Origin: Modestobacter sp. L9-4 | GTDB lineage: Bacteria > Actinomycetota > Actinomycetes > Mycobacteriales > Geodermatophilaceae | Length of the DNA stretch: 64,000 nucleotides | Assembly: GCF_019112525.1 (NCBI RefSeq) | Contig: NZ_CP077800.1 | Coordinates: 2,852,001 to 2,916,000 of the forward strand | Direction: 5' to 3' | In this document: piece after piece, positions 8,554-17,507 of the stretch | How the letters are laid out: the number at the start of each line of letters is the position of its first letter | Position numbering within the stretch: position 1 is the stretch's first letter | Made by a program: the position numbers and the translations under genes | Notes under the pieces: model-generated | Databases searched by the model: none | The model's input: the letters and a program-made list of their open reading frames with translations, nothing else | What the model was told of the DNA's origin: nothing

Positions 8554-9419
8554 GTCAGGGCCGAACCGCTCGACAGCAGCAGGAGGACGTCGAGCACGGT
8601 GAGCAGCAGGACCGCCGGGAAGGCCAGCCGGCGGGCGCGCGGGCTGCCGGCCAGGGCCGCGACGACCACCGCCGGGACGGCGACCGCGCAGGCCAGCCAG
8701 CCGCGGACGCCGGGGCCGCCGGCCGGCCCGGTCACCAGCAGCAGCGCGGAGGCACCGAGCAGCAGGGCACCGGCGACGGCCGAGGGCACCGGGCCGACGC
8801 GGTGCGGGAGCCCGCGCACCCCGGTGGCGAGGTCGTCGGCGACGTCGGGCGCCACGTTGGCCACGTGTGCCGCCCCGCCGAGGGCGGCACCGGCGGCCAC
8901 CAGCCACCACGGTGCGCCGGGGCTCCCCGGTGCGGCCGCCACGACGCCGGCGGGCAGCGCGCCGAAGCCGGTCAGGTAGGGCAGCGGGGACAGGGCGGTG
9001 CGCTTGAGCCCGGCGTCGTAGACCAGACCGCTGGCCACCAGCACGAGCAGCAGCAGCCCCGGGACGACGCCCAGCGCGAGCGAGGCGACCGCCGACACGA
9101 GGGCGGCCAGGACGGCGCCGGCGCGCAGCTGGGAGGGCGAGACGGTGCCCTGCACAACGGGTTTGTCGGCGCGTCCGACGGCACGGTCCCGGTCGGCGTC
9201 CAGCCAGTCGTTGCACCACCCGATGGCGGCCTGACCAGCGAGGACGGCTGCTCCCACCAGCACCGTGCGCCCCACCGGGACACCGGCGGCGAGGGCCAGC
9301 AGCACCGCGACGGTGGTGACGGCCAGCGTGGGCTCGAGGTGGGTCGCGCGGGCGAGTGCGAGAGCCCGCCGGGGTGCTCCCGGAGGTCCCGTCGTGCCGT
9401 TCGTCTGCACACCGACCAC
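8550..9419 (-). CDS. UbiA-family prenyltransferase
   Basis: Integral membrane enzyme that transfers a polyprenyl group to an acceptor; the acceptor cannot be told from sequence. 289 residues with about eight or nine hydrophobic segments. The first Asp-rich motif is NDWLDADRD (NDXXDXXXD type) and the second is DVADD, both needed for Mg-diphosphate binding. Adjacent KP and YD positions match the family. The GTG at 9419 has a poorly placed ribosome site; an in-frame GTG at 9410 sits 9 nt after AGGA and may be the true start. It overlaps the photolyase stop by 4 bp (convergent) and is divergent from carD. Confidence 0.85.
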   Translation of the reverse strand: MVGVQTNGTTGPPGAPRRALALARATHLEPTLAVTTVAVLLALAAGVPVGRTVLVGAAVLAGQAAIGWCNDWLDADRDRAVGRADKPVVQGTVSPSQLRAGAVLAALVSAVASLALGVVPGLLLLVLVASGLVYDAGLKRTALSPLPYLTGFGALPAGVVAAAPGSPGAPWWLVAAGAALGGAAHVANVAPDVADDLATGVRGLPHRVGPVPSAVAGALLLGASALLLVTGPAGGPGVRGWLACAVAVPAVVVAALAGSPRARRLAFPAVLLLTVLDVLLLLSSGSALT

Positions 9420-9503
9420 GTCCTGTCAACCCCCCGACCGGCCACGATCACGCCGCTGACCAGCACTTTTGTCGGACTCTGCCGAGCCGGACGGCATTCT
9501 GCC

Positions 9504-9511
9504 GTGGTAAC
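9504..9511 (+). promoter_or_regulatory. Candidate extended -10 of carD
   Basis: TGGTAACCT fits an extended -10 (TGN-TANNNT). No -35 match is seen at the right distance. A transcript from here would carry a leader of about 20-25 nt. Confidence 0.4.
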
Positions 9512-9540
9512 CTGGGGTGAGCGAAAGGGGTCACACACAC

Positions 9541-10023
9541 ATGGGCTTCACCGTTGGCGAGACCGTTGTCTACCCGCACCACGGCGCGGCGCTCATCGAG
9601 GCGATCGAGCAGCGCACCATCAAGGGCGTCGAGAAGTCCTACCTCGTGCTGAAGGTCGCCCAGGGCGACCTCACGGTGCGGGTCCCCGCCGACAACGCCG
9701 AGATCGTGGGCGTCCGCGACGTCGTCGGCCAGGACGGGCTGAACAAGGTCTTCGAGGTCCTGCGTGCCCCGCACACCGAGGAGCCGACCAACTGGTCGCG
9801 TCGGTACAAGGCCAACCTCGAGAAGCTGGCCTCCGGCGACGTGAACAAGGTCGCCGAGGTCGTGCGTGACCTGTGGCGTCGCGACAAGGACCGCGGCCTG
9901 TCCGCCGGGGAGAAGCGCATGCTCTCCAAGGCGCGCCAGATCCTGGTCAGCGAGCTCGCGCTCGCCGAGGGCACGAACGAGGACAAGGCCGAGGTCCTGC
10001 TCGACGAGGTCCTGGCTTCCTGA
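9541..10023 (+). CDS. carD: RNA polymerase-binding transcription factor CarD
   Basis: Binds the RNA polymerase beta subunit and stabilises open complexes, chiefly at rRNA and sigma-A promoters; essential in mycobacteria. 160 residues, close to the 162 of M. tuberculosis CarD. It starts [17 protein letters not shown], the N-terminal RID domain, and has the helical C-terminal DNA-binding domain with the minor-groove Trp (VVRDLWRRD). The ATG at 9541 is preferred to an in-frame GTG at 9517, because it matches the family N-terminus and AAAGGGG lies upstream. First gene of carD-ispD-ispF-cysS-rlmB, the order found in mycobacteria. Confidence 0.97.
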   Translation: MGFTVGETVVYPHHGAALIEAIEQRTIKGVEKSYLVLKVAQGDLTVRVPADNAEIVGVRDVVGQDGLNKVFEVLRAPHTEEPTNWSRRYKANLEKLASGDVNKVAEVVRDLWRRDKDRGLSAGEKRMLSKARQILVSELALAEGTNEDKAEVLLDEVLAS

Positions 10024-10038
10024 GCACCGAGCACCAGG

Positions 10039-10060
10039 GCGCTGGTCTTCCCGCCAGCGC
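10039..10060 (+). terminator. Weak hairpin between carD and ispD
   Basis: A 7-bp stem (GCGCTGG / CCAGCGC) with an 8-nt loop lies in the 53-bp gap after carD. It may partly terminate the carD transcript, allowing more CarD than IspD. There is no T-run. Confidence 0.3.
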
Positions 10061-10076
10061 TCCCCAGACCACTCCC

Positions 10077-10751
10077 GTGCACGCTGTCGGCATCGTCGCA
10101 GCGGCCGGGAGTGGTCTGCGTCTGGGGGCGGAACTGCCGAAGGCCCTCGTGCTGCTCGACGGCCGGCCGCTCGTCGTCTGGGCGGTGGAGTCCCTGCGCG
10201 CCGGCGGGGTGGCCGAGGTCGTCGTCGCCGTCCCGGCACCGCAGCGGGCCGCGTTCGTCGCGGTCCTGCCCGACGACGTCCACGTCGTGGTCGGCGGTGA
10301 CACCCGGACCGCCTCCGTGCGTGCGGCCCTGGCGGCCGCCCGTGAGCAGGCCGACGTCGTCCTGGTCCACGACGCGGCCCGGCCGCTCACCCCGCCCGCC
10401 GTCGTCGCCCGGGTGCTCGCCGCCCTGGCCGCCGGCGCCCGCGCGGTCGTCCCGGTGCTGCCCGTCGTCGACACAACCGTCGTGGTCGACGCCGACGGGG
10501 TCGTGACCGCCGACGTGCCGCGGGCACCGCTGCGCCGGGTGCAGACCCCGCAGGGCTTCGACCGGGCCACCCTGGTCGAGGCGTACGGGCGCGCCCACGG
10601 CGCCGCCGCCGAGTTCACGGACGACGCCTCCGTCGTCCGGGCCGCCGGCATCCCCGTGCACACCGTCGCCGGCGACGAGCGCGCCGCGAAGATCACCGTG
10701 GCCCACGACCTCGCGCTCGCCGGGCTCCAGGTCGCGCAGGAGGTCGTGTGA
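10077..10751 (+). CDS. ispD: 2-C-methyl-D-erythritol 4-phosphate cytidylyltransferase IspD
   Basis: Joins CTP to methylerythritol phosphate in the non-mevalonate isoprenoid pathway. 224 residues from the GTG that gives [13 protein letters not shown], the family N-terminus; the frame is open further upstream into carD but without homologous sequence. CTP-binding GXGXR-like loop [10 protein letters not shown], then [18 protein letters not shown] and the substrate-binding TDDAS. No convincing ribosome binding site precedes the GTG, so translation may be coupled to carD. Its stop overlaps the GTG of ispF (GTGA), keeping consecutive pathway enzymes in one unit. Confidence 0.94.
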   Translation: MHAVGIVAAAGSGLRLGAELPKALVLLDGRPLVVWAVESLRAGGVAEVVVAVPAPQRAAFVAVLPDDVHVVVGGDTRTASVRAALAAAREQADVVLVHDAARPLTPPAVVARVLAALAAGARAVVPVLPVVDTTVVVDADGVVTADVPRAPLRRVQTPQGFDRATLVEAYGRAHGAAAEFTDDASVVRAAGIPVHTVAGDERAAKITVAHDLALAGLQVAQEVV

Positions 10752-11257
10752 CCGCGCCGCTGCCCCGGGTCGGGCTGGGCACCGACGTGCACCCGATCGA
10801 GCCCGGCCGTGCCTGCTGGCTGGCCGGCCTCGAGTGGCCCGGGGTCGACGGCTGCGCCGGGCACTCCGACGGCGACGTCGTCGCCCACGCGCTCACCGAC
10901 GCGGTGCTGTCCGCTGCCGGGCTGGGCGACATCGGCGGGCTGCTGGGCACCGACGACCCGCGCTGGGCCGGCGCCCGCGGGGTCGCCGTCCTCGAGCACG
11001 TCCGCGAGGTGCTCACCGCCGCCGGCTGGCAGGTCGGCAACGCCGTCGTCCAGCTGGTGGGCAACAGCCCGAAGCTCAGCCCGCGGCGGGCCGAGGCCGA
11101 GGCGGTGCTGTCCGCGGCGCTCGGCGCCCCGGTCTCGGTCACCGCCACCACCACCGACGGCCTCGGTCTCACCGGCCGCGGCGAGGGGCGGGCGGCACTG
11201 GCCACCGCGCTCGTGGTCGGGACACCCACCGACACGCCCGTAGGATCGAGCCGGTGA
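10748..11257 (+). CDS. ispF: 2-C-methyl-D-erythritol 2,4-cyclodiphosphate synthase IspF
   Basis: Cyclises CDP-methylerythritol phosphate to MEcPP; a trimer with zinc at the active site. 169 residues. The metal ligands Asp and His are in GTDVHPI, and the third is in [12 protein letters not shown]. The GDIG segment and the C-terminal [14 protein letters not shown] loop are typical. It starts with a GTGA overlap with ispD and ends with a GTGA overlap with cysS. Confidence 0.97.
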   Translation: MTAPLPRVGLGTDVHPIEPGRACWLAGLEWPGVDGCAGHSDGDVVAHALTDAVLSAAGLGDIGGLLGTDDPRWAGARGVAVLEHVREVLTAAGWQVGNAVVQLVGNSPKLSPRRAEAEAVLSAALGAPVSVTATTTDGLGLTGRGEGRAALATALVVGTPTDTPVGSSR

Positions 11258-12654
11258 GCCTCCGCCTGTACGACACGGCCGCGCGTGCCGTGCGTGACTT
11301 CACGCCCCTGCGTGCAGGACAGGTCTCCATGTACGTCTGCGGCCTGACCGTGCAGGGGCCGCCGCACATCGGGCACGTGCGCTTCGCGATCGCCTTCGAC
11401 GTGCTGCGCCGCTGGCTGACCTCCACCGGGTACGAGGTCACCTATGTCCGCAACGTCACCGACGTCGACGACAAGATCCTCGCCAAGTCCGCCGCTGCCG
11501 GTGAGCCGTGGTGGGCCTGGGCGTACGAGAACGAGCGGGCCGCCACCCGCGCCTACGACGTGCTGGGCACCCTGCCGCCCACCTACGAGCCGCGGGCGAC
11601 CGGGCACGTGCCGGAGATGGTCGAGCTGATCGCGACGCTCATCGACCGCGGGCACGCCTACGCCGTCGACGGCGACGTGTACTTCGACGTCCGCTCGTTC
11701 CCGGCGTACGGCGAGCTGTCCGGGCAGAAGATCGGCGAGCTGCAGCCGGCCGCCGACACCGAGACCGACGAGCGCAAGCACGACCCGCGCGACTTCGCGC
11801 TGTGGAAGGGCGTCAAGGACGGCGAGCCCACCACCGCCTCCTGGGCCACCCCCTGGGGCCGCGGCCGCCCGGGCTGGCACCTCGAGTGCTCGGCGATGGC
11901 CGAGAAGTACCTCGGCCCGGAGTTCGACCTGCACGGCGGCGGGCTGGACCTGCGCTTCCCGCACCACGAGAACGAGCGCGCCCAGTCCCAGGCCGCCGGG
12001 CACGGGTTCGCCCGCTACTGGCTGCACAACGCCTGGGTGACCATGGGCGGGGAGAAGATGAGCAAGTCGCTGGGCAACACCCTGCTGGTCGACGAGGTCG
12101 TCCAGCGGGTGCGTCCGGTCGAGCTGCGCTACTACCTCGTCGCCCCGCACTACCGCTCCATGATCGAGTTCAGCGAGCCCGCGCTCGCCGAGGCCGCCAC
12201 CGCCTACCAGCGGCTGGAGTCCTTCGTGCGACGGGCGGCCGAGGTCGTCGGCGAGGACGCCGGGGAGCTCACGCTCCCGGCCGCCTTCACCGCCGCGCTG
12301 GACGACGACCTGAGCACGCCGGCCGCCGTCGCGGTCGTGCACGAGGTCGTCACCCGGGGCAACACCGCCCTGGCCGCCGACGACAGCGAGGGGCTGGCCG
12401 CAGCGCTGGGCTCCGTCCGGGCCATGCTCGGCGTCCTCGGGCTCGACCCGCTCCACCCGCAGTGGGCCGACGCCGGTGGCGACCGCCGCCTGGCGCAGGC
12501 CACCGACGGCCTGGTCCAGCTCGCGCTGGACCAGCGTGCTGCGGCGCGCGCCCGCAAGGACTACGCGGCCGCCGATGCCATCCGTGACCAGCTCGGCGCC
12601 CTGGGCGTGCAGGTCGAGGACACACCCCAGGGCACACGATGGGAGCTCTCCTGA
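11254..12654 (+). CDS. cysS: Cysteinyl-tRNA synthetase
   Basis: Class I aminoacyl-tRNA synthetase charging tRNA-Cys. 466 residues. HIGH signature PHIGH, zinc-binding Cys in MYVCGLTVQ, with LECSAMA and PHHENE for the other ligands, KMSKS signature [11 protein letters not shown], then a helical anticodon-binding tail. The GTG overlaps the ispF stop. TAGGAT lies 7 nt before it, inside ispF, so an additional leaderless promoter is possible besides readthrough. The mycothiol ligase MshC is related, but its family lacks this long C-terminal domain. The stop overlaps the ATG of rlmB. Confidence 0.96.
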   Translation: MSLRLYDTAARAVRDFTPLRAGQVSMYVCGLTVQGPPHIGHVRFAIAFDVLRRWLTSTGYEVTYVRNVTDVDDKILAKSAAAGEPWWAWAYENERAATRAYDVLGTLPPTYEPRATGHVPEMVELIATLIDRGHAYAVDGDVYFDVRSFPAYGELSGQKIGELQPAADTETDERKHDPRDFALWKGVKDGEPTTASWATPWGRGRPGWHLECSAMAEKYLGPEFDLHGGGLDLRFPHHENERAQSQAAGHGFARYWLHNAWVTMGGEKMSKSLGNTLLVDEVVQRVRPVELRYYLVAPHYRSMIEFSEPALAEAATAYQRLESFVRRAAEVVGEDAGELTLPAAFTAALDDDLSTPAAVAVVHEVVTRGNTALAADDSEGLAAALGSVRAMLGVLGLDPLHPQWADAGGDRRLAQATDGLVQLALDQRAAARARKDYAAADAIRDQLGALGVQVEDTPQGTRWELS

Positions 12655-13622
12655 TGGCCGGCAACAGCCAACGACGCGGCCGCTCGGAAGGTGCGGGCAA
12701 GAAGACCGCCACCGCCGGGACCGGCGGCAAGAACCGGCGCTCTCTGGCCGGCAGGGGTGCGACCCCCAAGGCCACCGACCGACCGCACCACCCGGCGTAC
12801 CGGGCGGCCAAGGCCGCCGCGGCACGCCAGGACAACCGGCAGCGGGTGCAGCGGCGCAACGCCGAGGCCCCCGAGCTGCTGCTGGGCCGCAACCCCGTCC
12901 TGGAGGCGCTGCGCGCCAAGATCCCGGCGACCGCGCTCTACGTGGTCACCGGCGACACCAGCCGCGGTGGCACCGACGAGCGGATCGCGGAGTCCGTGCA
13001 GCTGGCCGCCGACCGTGGGCTGCCGCTGCTCGAGGTCGGCAAGGCCGAGTTCGACCGGATGAGCGACCACGCGCTGCACCAGGGCATCGGCCTGATGGTG
13101 CCGCCGTACGACTACGCGCACCCCGACGACCTGCTCGACATCGCCCGCGACTCCGGCCGCCCGCCGCTGCTCGTGGCCCTGGACGGCGTGACCGACCCCC
13201 GCAACCTGGGGGCGATCATCCGGTCGGCCGCGGCCTTCGACGCGCACGGCCTCGTCGTCCCGGAGCGCCGCGCGGTGGGCATGACCGGCTCGGCCTGGCG
13301 CACCAGCGCCGGTGCCGCGGCCCGGCTGCGGGTCGCCCGGGCGGTCAACCTCGCCCGCGCGCTCGGCTCCTACCAGGACGCCGGCCTGCAGACCGTCGGC
13401 CTGGCCGCCGACGGCGAGATGGGCATCCACGAGTACGACGGCTTCGCCGACCCGATCGCGCTGGTCGTCGGCGCCGAGGGCGCCGGGCTGTCGCGGCTGG
13501 TCCGCGAGCGCTGTGACGTGGTGCTGTCCATCCCGATCACCAAGGACACCGAGTCGCTGAACGTCAGCGTCGCGGCCGGCATCGCCCTGTTCGCCGCGGC
13601 CTCCGCCCGCCGCTCGCTGTAG
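12654..13622 (+). CDS. rlmB: 23S rRNA (guanosine-2'-O)-methyltransferase RlmB (TrmH/SpoU family)
   Basis: SPOUT-fold methyltransferase. 322 residues from the ATG overlapping the cysS stop, with GGGAG 8 nt before it. The first 70 residues are Lys/Arg/Gly-rich and probably disordered; then comes the L30e-like substrate-binding domain ([16 protein letters not shown]) and the knotted SAM-binding domain with motifs [24 protein letters not shown] and [13 protein letters not shown]. It is the last gene of the carD operon and is followed by a clear terminator. Confidence 0.93.
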   Translation: MAGNSQRRGRSEGAGKKTATAGTGGKNRRSLAGRGATPKATDRPHHPAYRAAKAAAARQDNRQRVQRRNAEAPELLLGRNPVLEALRAKIPATALYVVTGDTSRGGTDERIAESVQLAADRGLPLLEVGKAEFDRMSDHALHQGIGLMVPPYDYAHPDDLLDIARDSGRPPLLVALDGVTDPRNLGAIIRSAAAFDAHGLVVPERRAVGMTGSAWRTSAGAAARLRVARAVNLARALGSYQDAGLQTVGLAADGEMGIHEYDGFADPIALVVGAEGAGLSRLVRERCDVVLSIPITKDTESLNVSVAAGIALFAAASARRSL

Positions 13623-13630
13623 CCCGCGTC

Positions 13631-13656
13631 CCCGGCCGCCCCGCTGGGCGGCCGGG
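13631..13656 (+). terminator. Terminator of the carD-rlmB operon
   Basis: Perfect 11-bp stem (CCCGGCCGCCC / GGGCGGCCGGG) with CGCT loop, 8 nt after the rlmB stop. Confidence 0.8.
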
Positions 13657-13666
13657 TGGTGCGTGG

Positions 13667-13717
13667 GATCTGCGGTCTCGTGGCCTCGCGCGCCGGGAGG
13701 CCACGAGAGCGCAGATC
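13667..13717. repeat. Palindromic repeat family A, copy 1
   Basis: Arms GATCTGCGGTCTCGTGGCCT and AGGCCACGAGAGCGCAGATC pair at 19 of 20 positions around an 11-nt centre. Two more copies lie at 51590-51644 and 51684-51738. All are outside genes. Confidence 0.85.
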
Positions 13718-13730
13718 TCGCACGGCCGTC

Positions 13731-13970
13731 GGGTGCGACACGGGGGCCGAGCCCGGCGAGGCGTGCGCCCCCGGAGCGGAGCCCGGTGAGCGCGCCCCCC
13801 GGGGCGGAGCCCGTCGGGGGGTACGACCCGGGGAGCCCGGTGAGGCGCGACCCCCGGGGTCGAGCCCTTTGCGGCGTGCGATCCGGGGCAGAGCCCCGTG
13901 CGGCGCGACCCCCAGCGGGGCCCGTCGGGGCGTGCGACCCTGGGGGAGAGCCCGGCGGACGGGTCTCCCG
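13731..13970. repeat. Degenerate tandem repeat of about 30 bp, eight copies
   Basis: Eight adjoining units of 24-30 bp follow the approximate pattern GCGTGCGACCC, then a G-rich step, then GAGCCCGGTGAG. Unit starts fall at about 13731, 13761, 13791, 13821, 13845, 13875, 13904 and 13931. This tract, palindrome A copy 1 and the rlmB terminator fill the 400-bp gap between rlmB and the SMR gene. Open frames across it change frame between units and look non-coding. Confidence 0.75.
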
Positions 13971-14023
13971 GACGAGCGGCGCCGTACCCGGACAGCGACA
14001 AGACGGCGACCGGTGGAGTCCTC

Positions 14024-14338
14024 GTGTACTGGTTCGTCCTCGTCCTGTCCGGCGCCCTCGAGGCCGTCTGGGCCAACGCCCTGGAGCGCTCGCACGGCTT
14101 CACCCGCCCCTGGCCGGTGGTCGTCTTCGTGATCGGCCTGGCCGGGAGCATGGGCGGGCTCGCCTACGCGCTGCGCGGCCTGCCCGTCGGCAGCGCCTAC
14201 GCCGTCTGGGTGGGCATCGGCGCGGTGCTGACCGCGGGGTACGCCATGGCCAGCGGTGCGGAGCCGGTGTCGCTGGTGCGGGTGCTGCTGCTGGCCGGCA
14301 TCGTCGCCTGCGTGGTGGGGCTGCGGCTCACGTCCTGA
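14024..14338 (+). CDS. Small multidrug resistance (SMR) family exporter, SugE-like
   Basis: 104 residues, the standard SMR length, with four hydrophobic helices. The first helix carries the essential Glu (SGALEAVWANALERS), and WVGIGAVLTAGYAM matches helix 3. Members are dual-topology dimers that exchange protons for guanidinium or quaternary ammonium compounds. The SugE-like pattern GALEAVWA suggests the Gdx/guanidinium exporter branch; this is inference. The GTG is preceded by GGTGGAG. No guanidine riboswitch is seen upstream, only the tandem repeat. Convergent with the DUF445 gene, 4 nt between stops. Confidence 0.88.
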   Translation: MYWFVLVLSGALEAVWANALERSHGFTRPWPVVVFVIGLAGSMGGLAYALRGLPVGSAYAVWVGIGAVLTAGYAMASGAEPVSLVRVLLLAGIVACVVGLRLTS

Positions 14339-14342
14339 CCGC

Positions 14343-15620
14343 TCAGGACAGCAGCTGCGCCACGGTGTAGATGACCAGGCCGGCCAGGCCACCGACCACG
14401 GTGCCGTTGACCCGGATCCACTGCAGGTCCCGGCCCACCTGCAGCTCGATCCGCTTGCTGGTCTCCTCGGTGTCCCAGCGGGCCACGGTGGTGCCCACCA
14501 GGTCGGCGGCGTCACCGGCGAAGCGCTCGACCGCCCAGCCGGCGCCCCGGCGGAACTGCCGCTGCACCAGCTCGCGGATCGTCGGGTCGGTCTGCAGCAG
14601 CCCGGCGCCGGCCCGGATCAGCCGCACCACGCGGGTCCGCAGCTCGGAGTCCGGGTCGGCGGCGGCGGTGATGGCGCCGTTCTTGGCGGTGCTCCACAGC
14701 GACCCGGACCAGGTGCGCACGGCCGGGTGGTCGAGCACCTCGGCCTTGAACTGCTCGACCCGGGCGGCGGCCTCGGGGTCGGTGCGCAGCGCGTGCACGT
14801 AGGCGCGCAGCCGCCGGTCGTAGACGGCCCGCACCGGGTGGTCGCGGTCGGCGCCCACCTCGGCCAGGAAGCCGCGCATCAGCTCGAAGACCCGGTCGAA
14901 CACCCGGTCGTCGACCCAGTCGGGCACCCAGGACGGCGAGGCGGCGCCCAGCCGGGCGCGGAACACCAGCCGGTTGTCGGCCAGGAACTCCGCCAGCCCG
15001 GACAGCCCCGCCGACAGCACCTCCTGGTGCCGGTCGCCGTCCACGGCCAGCTCCAGCACGCGGGCGAGCCCCGGGGCGGCCGGCGTCTCGCGGAGCTTGC
15101 GGTCGACGAACCCGGAGACGGCCTGCTGCACCTCGTCGTCCTCGATGAGGTCGGTCAGCGCGCCCAGCGCCTTCCCGGCGTCACCGGCCAGCCGCTCGGC
15201 CCGCCCGGGGGTGGCGAGGAAGGCGCCCAGCCGGCCGGGGACGTCGACGCCGTCCAGGCGCTCCTCGACGACGGTGCGGGTGAGGAAGTTCTCCTGCACG
15301 AAGGTGCCCAGGCTGGTGCCGATCTGGTCCTTCTTGCGCGGGATGACCGCGGTGTGCGGGATGGGGAGCCCGAGCGGGTGCCGGAACAGCGCGGTCACGG
15401 CGAACCAGTCGGCCAGCGCCCCGACCATCGACGCCTCGGCGGTGGCCCGGACGTAGCCGACCCAGGCGTGGTCGCCGCCGAACAGCACGCAGGCCAGGAA
15501 GACCGCTGCGGCCAGCAGGAACAGGCCGGTCGCCAGCCGCTTCATCCGGGCCAGGTCGCGGGCCCGGGCCGGGTCGTCCAGCGAGCCGGTGAGCGGGACG
15601 TTCGGGGTGGGGGCCGGCAC
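14343..15620 (-). CDS. DUF445 family membrane protein
   Basis: 425 residues. An N-terminal membrane helix (about residues 28-48) is followed by the conserved GALADWFAVTALFRHPLGLPIPHTAVIPRKK-type region (given here only as a family landmark around residues 65-95), a long helical region predicted to form coiled coils, and a C-terminal membrane helix (about 405-423). This is the YheB/YjiN-like DUF445 architecture; the biochemical role is unknown. No ribosome binding site stands out. Confidence 0.85.
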   Translation of the reverse strand: MPAPTPNVPLTGSLDDPARARDLARMKRLATGLFLLAAAVFLACVLFGGDHAWVGYVRATAEASMVGALADWFAVTALFRHPLGLPIPHTAVIPRKKDQIGTSLGTFVQENFLTRTVVEERLDGVDVPGRLGAFLATPGRAERLAGDAGKALGALTDLIEDDEVQQAVSGFVDRKLRETPAAPGLARVLELAVDGDRHQEVLSAGLSGLAEFLADNRLVFRARLGAASPSWVPDWVDDRVFDRVFELMRGFLAEVGADRDHPVRAVYDRRLRAYVHALRTDPEAAARVEQFKAEVLDHPAVRTWSGSLWSTAKNGAITAAADPDSELRTRVVRLIRAGAGLLQTDPTIRELVQRQFRRGAGWAVERFAGDAADLVGTTVARWDTEETSKRIELQVGRDLQWIRVNGTVVGGLAGLVIYTVAQLLS

Positions 15621-15648
15621 CCGGTCGAGCGTAGGTGGTGCGGACGGA

Positions 15649-15718
15649 CGACGACCCCGGGGCTGCGGGGGGTCAGCTCCGGGGTCGTCGGTCCGTGGGT
15701 CGGCCCCAGTGCGGGGCC
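15649..15718 (-). terminator. Double hairpin after the htrA-type gene
   Basis: Just past the protease stop (minus strand) is GGCCCC-AGTGC-GGGGCC (15702-15718). Then comes a 12-bp stem, CGACGACCCCGG / CCGGGGTCGTCG (15649-15660 with 15679-15690). Together they should stop transcription before the DUF445 gene. Confidence 0.65.
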
Positions 15719-15723
15719 CTCGT

Positions 15724-17286
15724 TCAGTCGGACGCGGCGTCGAGGGTGACGTCGACCTTCGAGCTGCTCTGGCCGCGGCGGATGGTCAGCGTGACCGAGT
15801 CGCCGGGCTTGGAGCTGCGGACGGCGGCGGTCAGCTCCGTGGAGGTGGTGACCACCCGGTCGCCGACCGCGGTGATGACGTCGCCCACCTGCAGGCCGGC
15901 GTCGGCGGCCGGGGAGCCGGCGGACACCGCGGCCAGCTGGGCGCCGCTGCCGACGGCCGAGCCCGCGGACGACGCGGTGCTGGCGCTGACGCCGAGCAGG
16001 GCGTGGCTGGCCTTGCCGGTGTCCTTGATCTCCTGGGCGATCCGCTGCGCGGTGTTGGCCGGGATGGCGAAGCCGACGCCGATGTTGCCGCTCTGGCTGG
16101 ACTGCTGACCGGGGACGTCGGCGGTGGCGACCGAGGCGATCGCGGTGTTGATGCCGACGACCTCGCCGGCGGCGTTGACCAGCGCGCCACCGGAGTTGCC
16201 CGGGTTGATCGCCGCGTCGGTCTGGATCGCGTCGATCACCGTGCTGTCGTCCTGCGTCGACCCGGTCTGCACCGCGCGGTTCGTGGCGCTGATGATGCCG
16301 TCGGTGACCGTGTTGGACAGCCCCAGGGGGGCGCCGATCGCCACCGCGGCGTCGCCGACCTGCACGGCGCTGGAGTCCGCGAACACCGCGGGGGTGAGCC
16401 CGCTGGCGTCGGTCAGCTTCACCACCGCGAGGTCCGATGTCGGGTCGGTGCCCACGACCGTGGCGGCGTAGAGCGTGCCGTCGGCGGTGCGCACCTGGAC
16501 GGTGGCCTGCTCGGTGGAGCTGTCCAGGGTGACGACGTGGTTGTTGGTGACCACGTAGCCGTCGGCGGACATGATCACGCCCGACCCGGAGCCGGACCCG
16601 GAGCCCGAGCTGACGTAGATGGTCACGACGCTGGGGGAGGCCTTGCCGGCCGCGGCGGTCGCGGTGGTCGCCGTCTTCGGGTCGTTGATGACGACGGTCT
16701 GCGCGGTGGGCGCACTCGCCGAGCCGATCGTGCCGTCGTCGCTCAGGGCCATCACGCCGGCTCCCGCGCCACCGCCGATGAGGGCGGCGGCGACCAGGCC
16801 GCCGGCGATGCCGAGGCGCAGCCGGCCGTTGCGGGCCGGCTTCGCCGGAGCGGTCGGCTGGAAGGCCGGCGGCAGGCCACCGGGCTGGGCGGTCGCCTGG
16901 TGGTAGCCCGGGGTGCCGTAGCCGGCCGGCGGCCAGGGCTGCGCGGCGCCGAACTGCTGGGTCTGCTGGCCGGGGTGCCCCTGCTGGGGTGCGGCACCGG
17001 CCGGCGGGAACTGCTGCGTCGGCTGGGCGTCGGGGTGCTGCCCGGCCCCGTAGGGCGGCTGTGCCCCGTAGCCGGGCTGGGCGCCGTAGGGCGGCTGCGC
17101 ACCGTGGGGCTGCGCTCCGTAGGGAGCCTGGCCGCCGTGCTGCGGCTGCTCGCCGTAGGGGGCCTGGCCGCCGAGGGGCTGCTGTGGGGACGCGGCACCG
17201 TTCGGCTGCTGGGGTGCCCAGGCGGAGCTGCCCTGGGGGTCCGTGCTGTGCCCGGTGTCGTCGGCCGGGCGGTTGTGCTCGCTCAC
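15724..17286 (-). CDS. HtrA/DegP-type serine protease with PDZ domain
   Basis: Membrane-anchored envelope quality-control protease, 520 residues. The N-terminal 145 residues are cytoplasmic, low-complexity Gln/Pro/Tyr/Gly repeats. One membrane helix follows (about 157-180), then the trypsin-like domain with triad H250 (TNNHVV), D285 (SDLAVVKL) and S365 (GNSGGAL), and one C-terminal PDZ domain (about 430-515). This is the layout of mycobacterial PepD/HtrA proteins, which belong to the SigE envelope-stress response. An ECF-like promoter (17360-17383) fits that role. Confidence 0.93.
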   Translation of the reverse strand: MSEHNRPADDTGHSTDPQGSSAWAPQQPNGAASPQQPLGGQAPYGEQPQHGGQAPYGAQPHGAQPPYGAQPGYGAQPPYGAGQHPDAQPTQQFPPAGAAPQQGHPGQQTQQFGAAQPWPPAGYGTPGYHQATAQPGGLPPAFQPTAPAKPARNGRLRLGIAGGLVAAALIGGGAGAGVMALSDDGTIGSASAPTAQTVVINDPKTATTATAAAGKASPSVVTIYVSSGSGSGSGSGVIMSADGYVVTNNHVVTLDSSTEQATVQVRTADGTLYAATVVGTDPTSDLAVVKLTDASGLTPAVFADSSAVQVGDAAVAIGAPLGLSNTVTDGIISATNRAVQTGSTQDDSTVIDAIQTDAAINPGNSGGALVNAAGEVVGINTAIASVATADVPGQQSSQSGNIGVGFAIPANTAQRIAQEIKDTGKASHALLGVSASTASSAGSAVGSGAQLAAVSAGSPAADAGLQVGDVITAVGDRVVTTSTELTAAVRSSKPGDSVTLTIRRGQSSSKVDVTLDAASD

Positions 17287-17357
17287 GGGTCGTCCCTCCC
17301 ACTCACCGCAGGACCTCCCTGCTGTGCTGAGTCCACTGTGCGGCCCCGGACTGGTCC

Positions 17358-17383
17358 GGAACTGGTGGTGCGCTGTGAGTTCC
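17358..17383. promoter_or_regulatory. Symmetrical ECF-sigma-like promoter between the htrA gene and a membrane protein gene
   Basis: GGAAC-N16-GTTCC is an inverted repeat that reads as GGAAC-N16-GTT on both strands, matching SigE/SigH-type promoters (GGAAC, spacer 16-17, GTT). Leftward it would drive the protease gene with a leader of about 70 nt; rightward it would drive 17508-18155 with a leader of about 120 nt. Confidence 0.45.
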
Positions 17384-17507
17384 CTGGACGCACCAGCTCA
17401 CTCCTCGGCGTGTCGAGGTCGCGGAGCGTGATCTTGCCGGGAACGGGGCAGGGACCACCAGCCGAGGGGAGCGTCCTCCCCGCCCGTCCTGCCCTCCGGA
17501 GGCCCCG

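Noticed and set aside
6295-9429. A 1044-codon minus-strand frame with the LpqE-like lipoprotein at its end.
   Set aside because: Its first 850 residues are antisense to the photolyase gene and out of frame in the prenyltransferase gene. The lipoprotein begins at a GTG with a ribosome site at 6885.
13720-14020. Coding sequence or CRISPR array in the repeat-rich gap after rlmB.
   Set aside because: Units are contiguous and variable in length with no spacers, and no cas gene is present; reading frame is not maintained between units.
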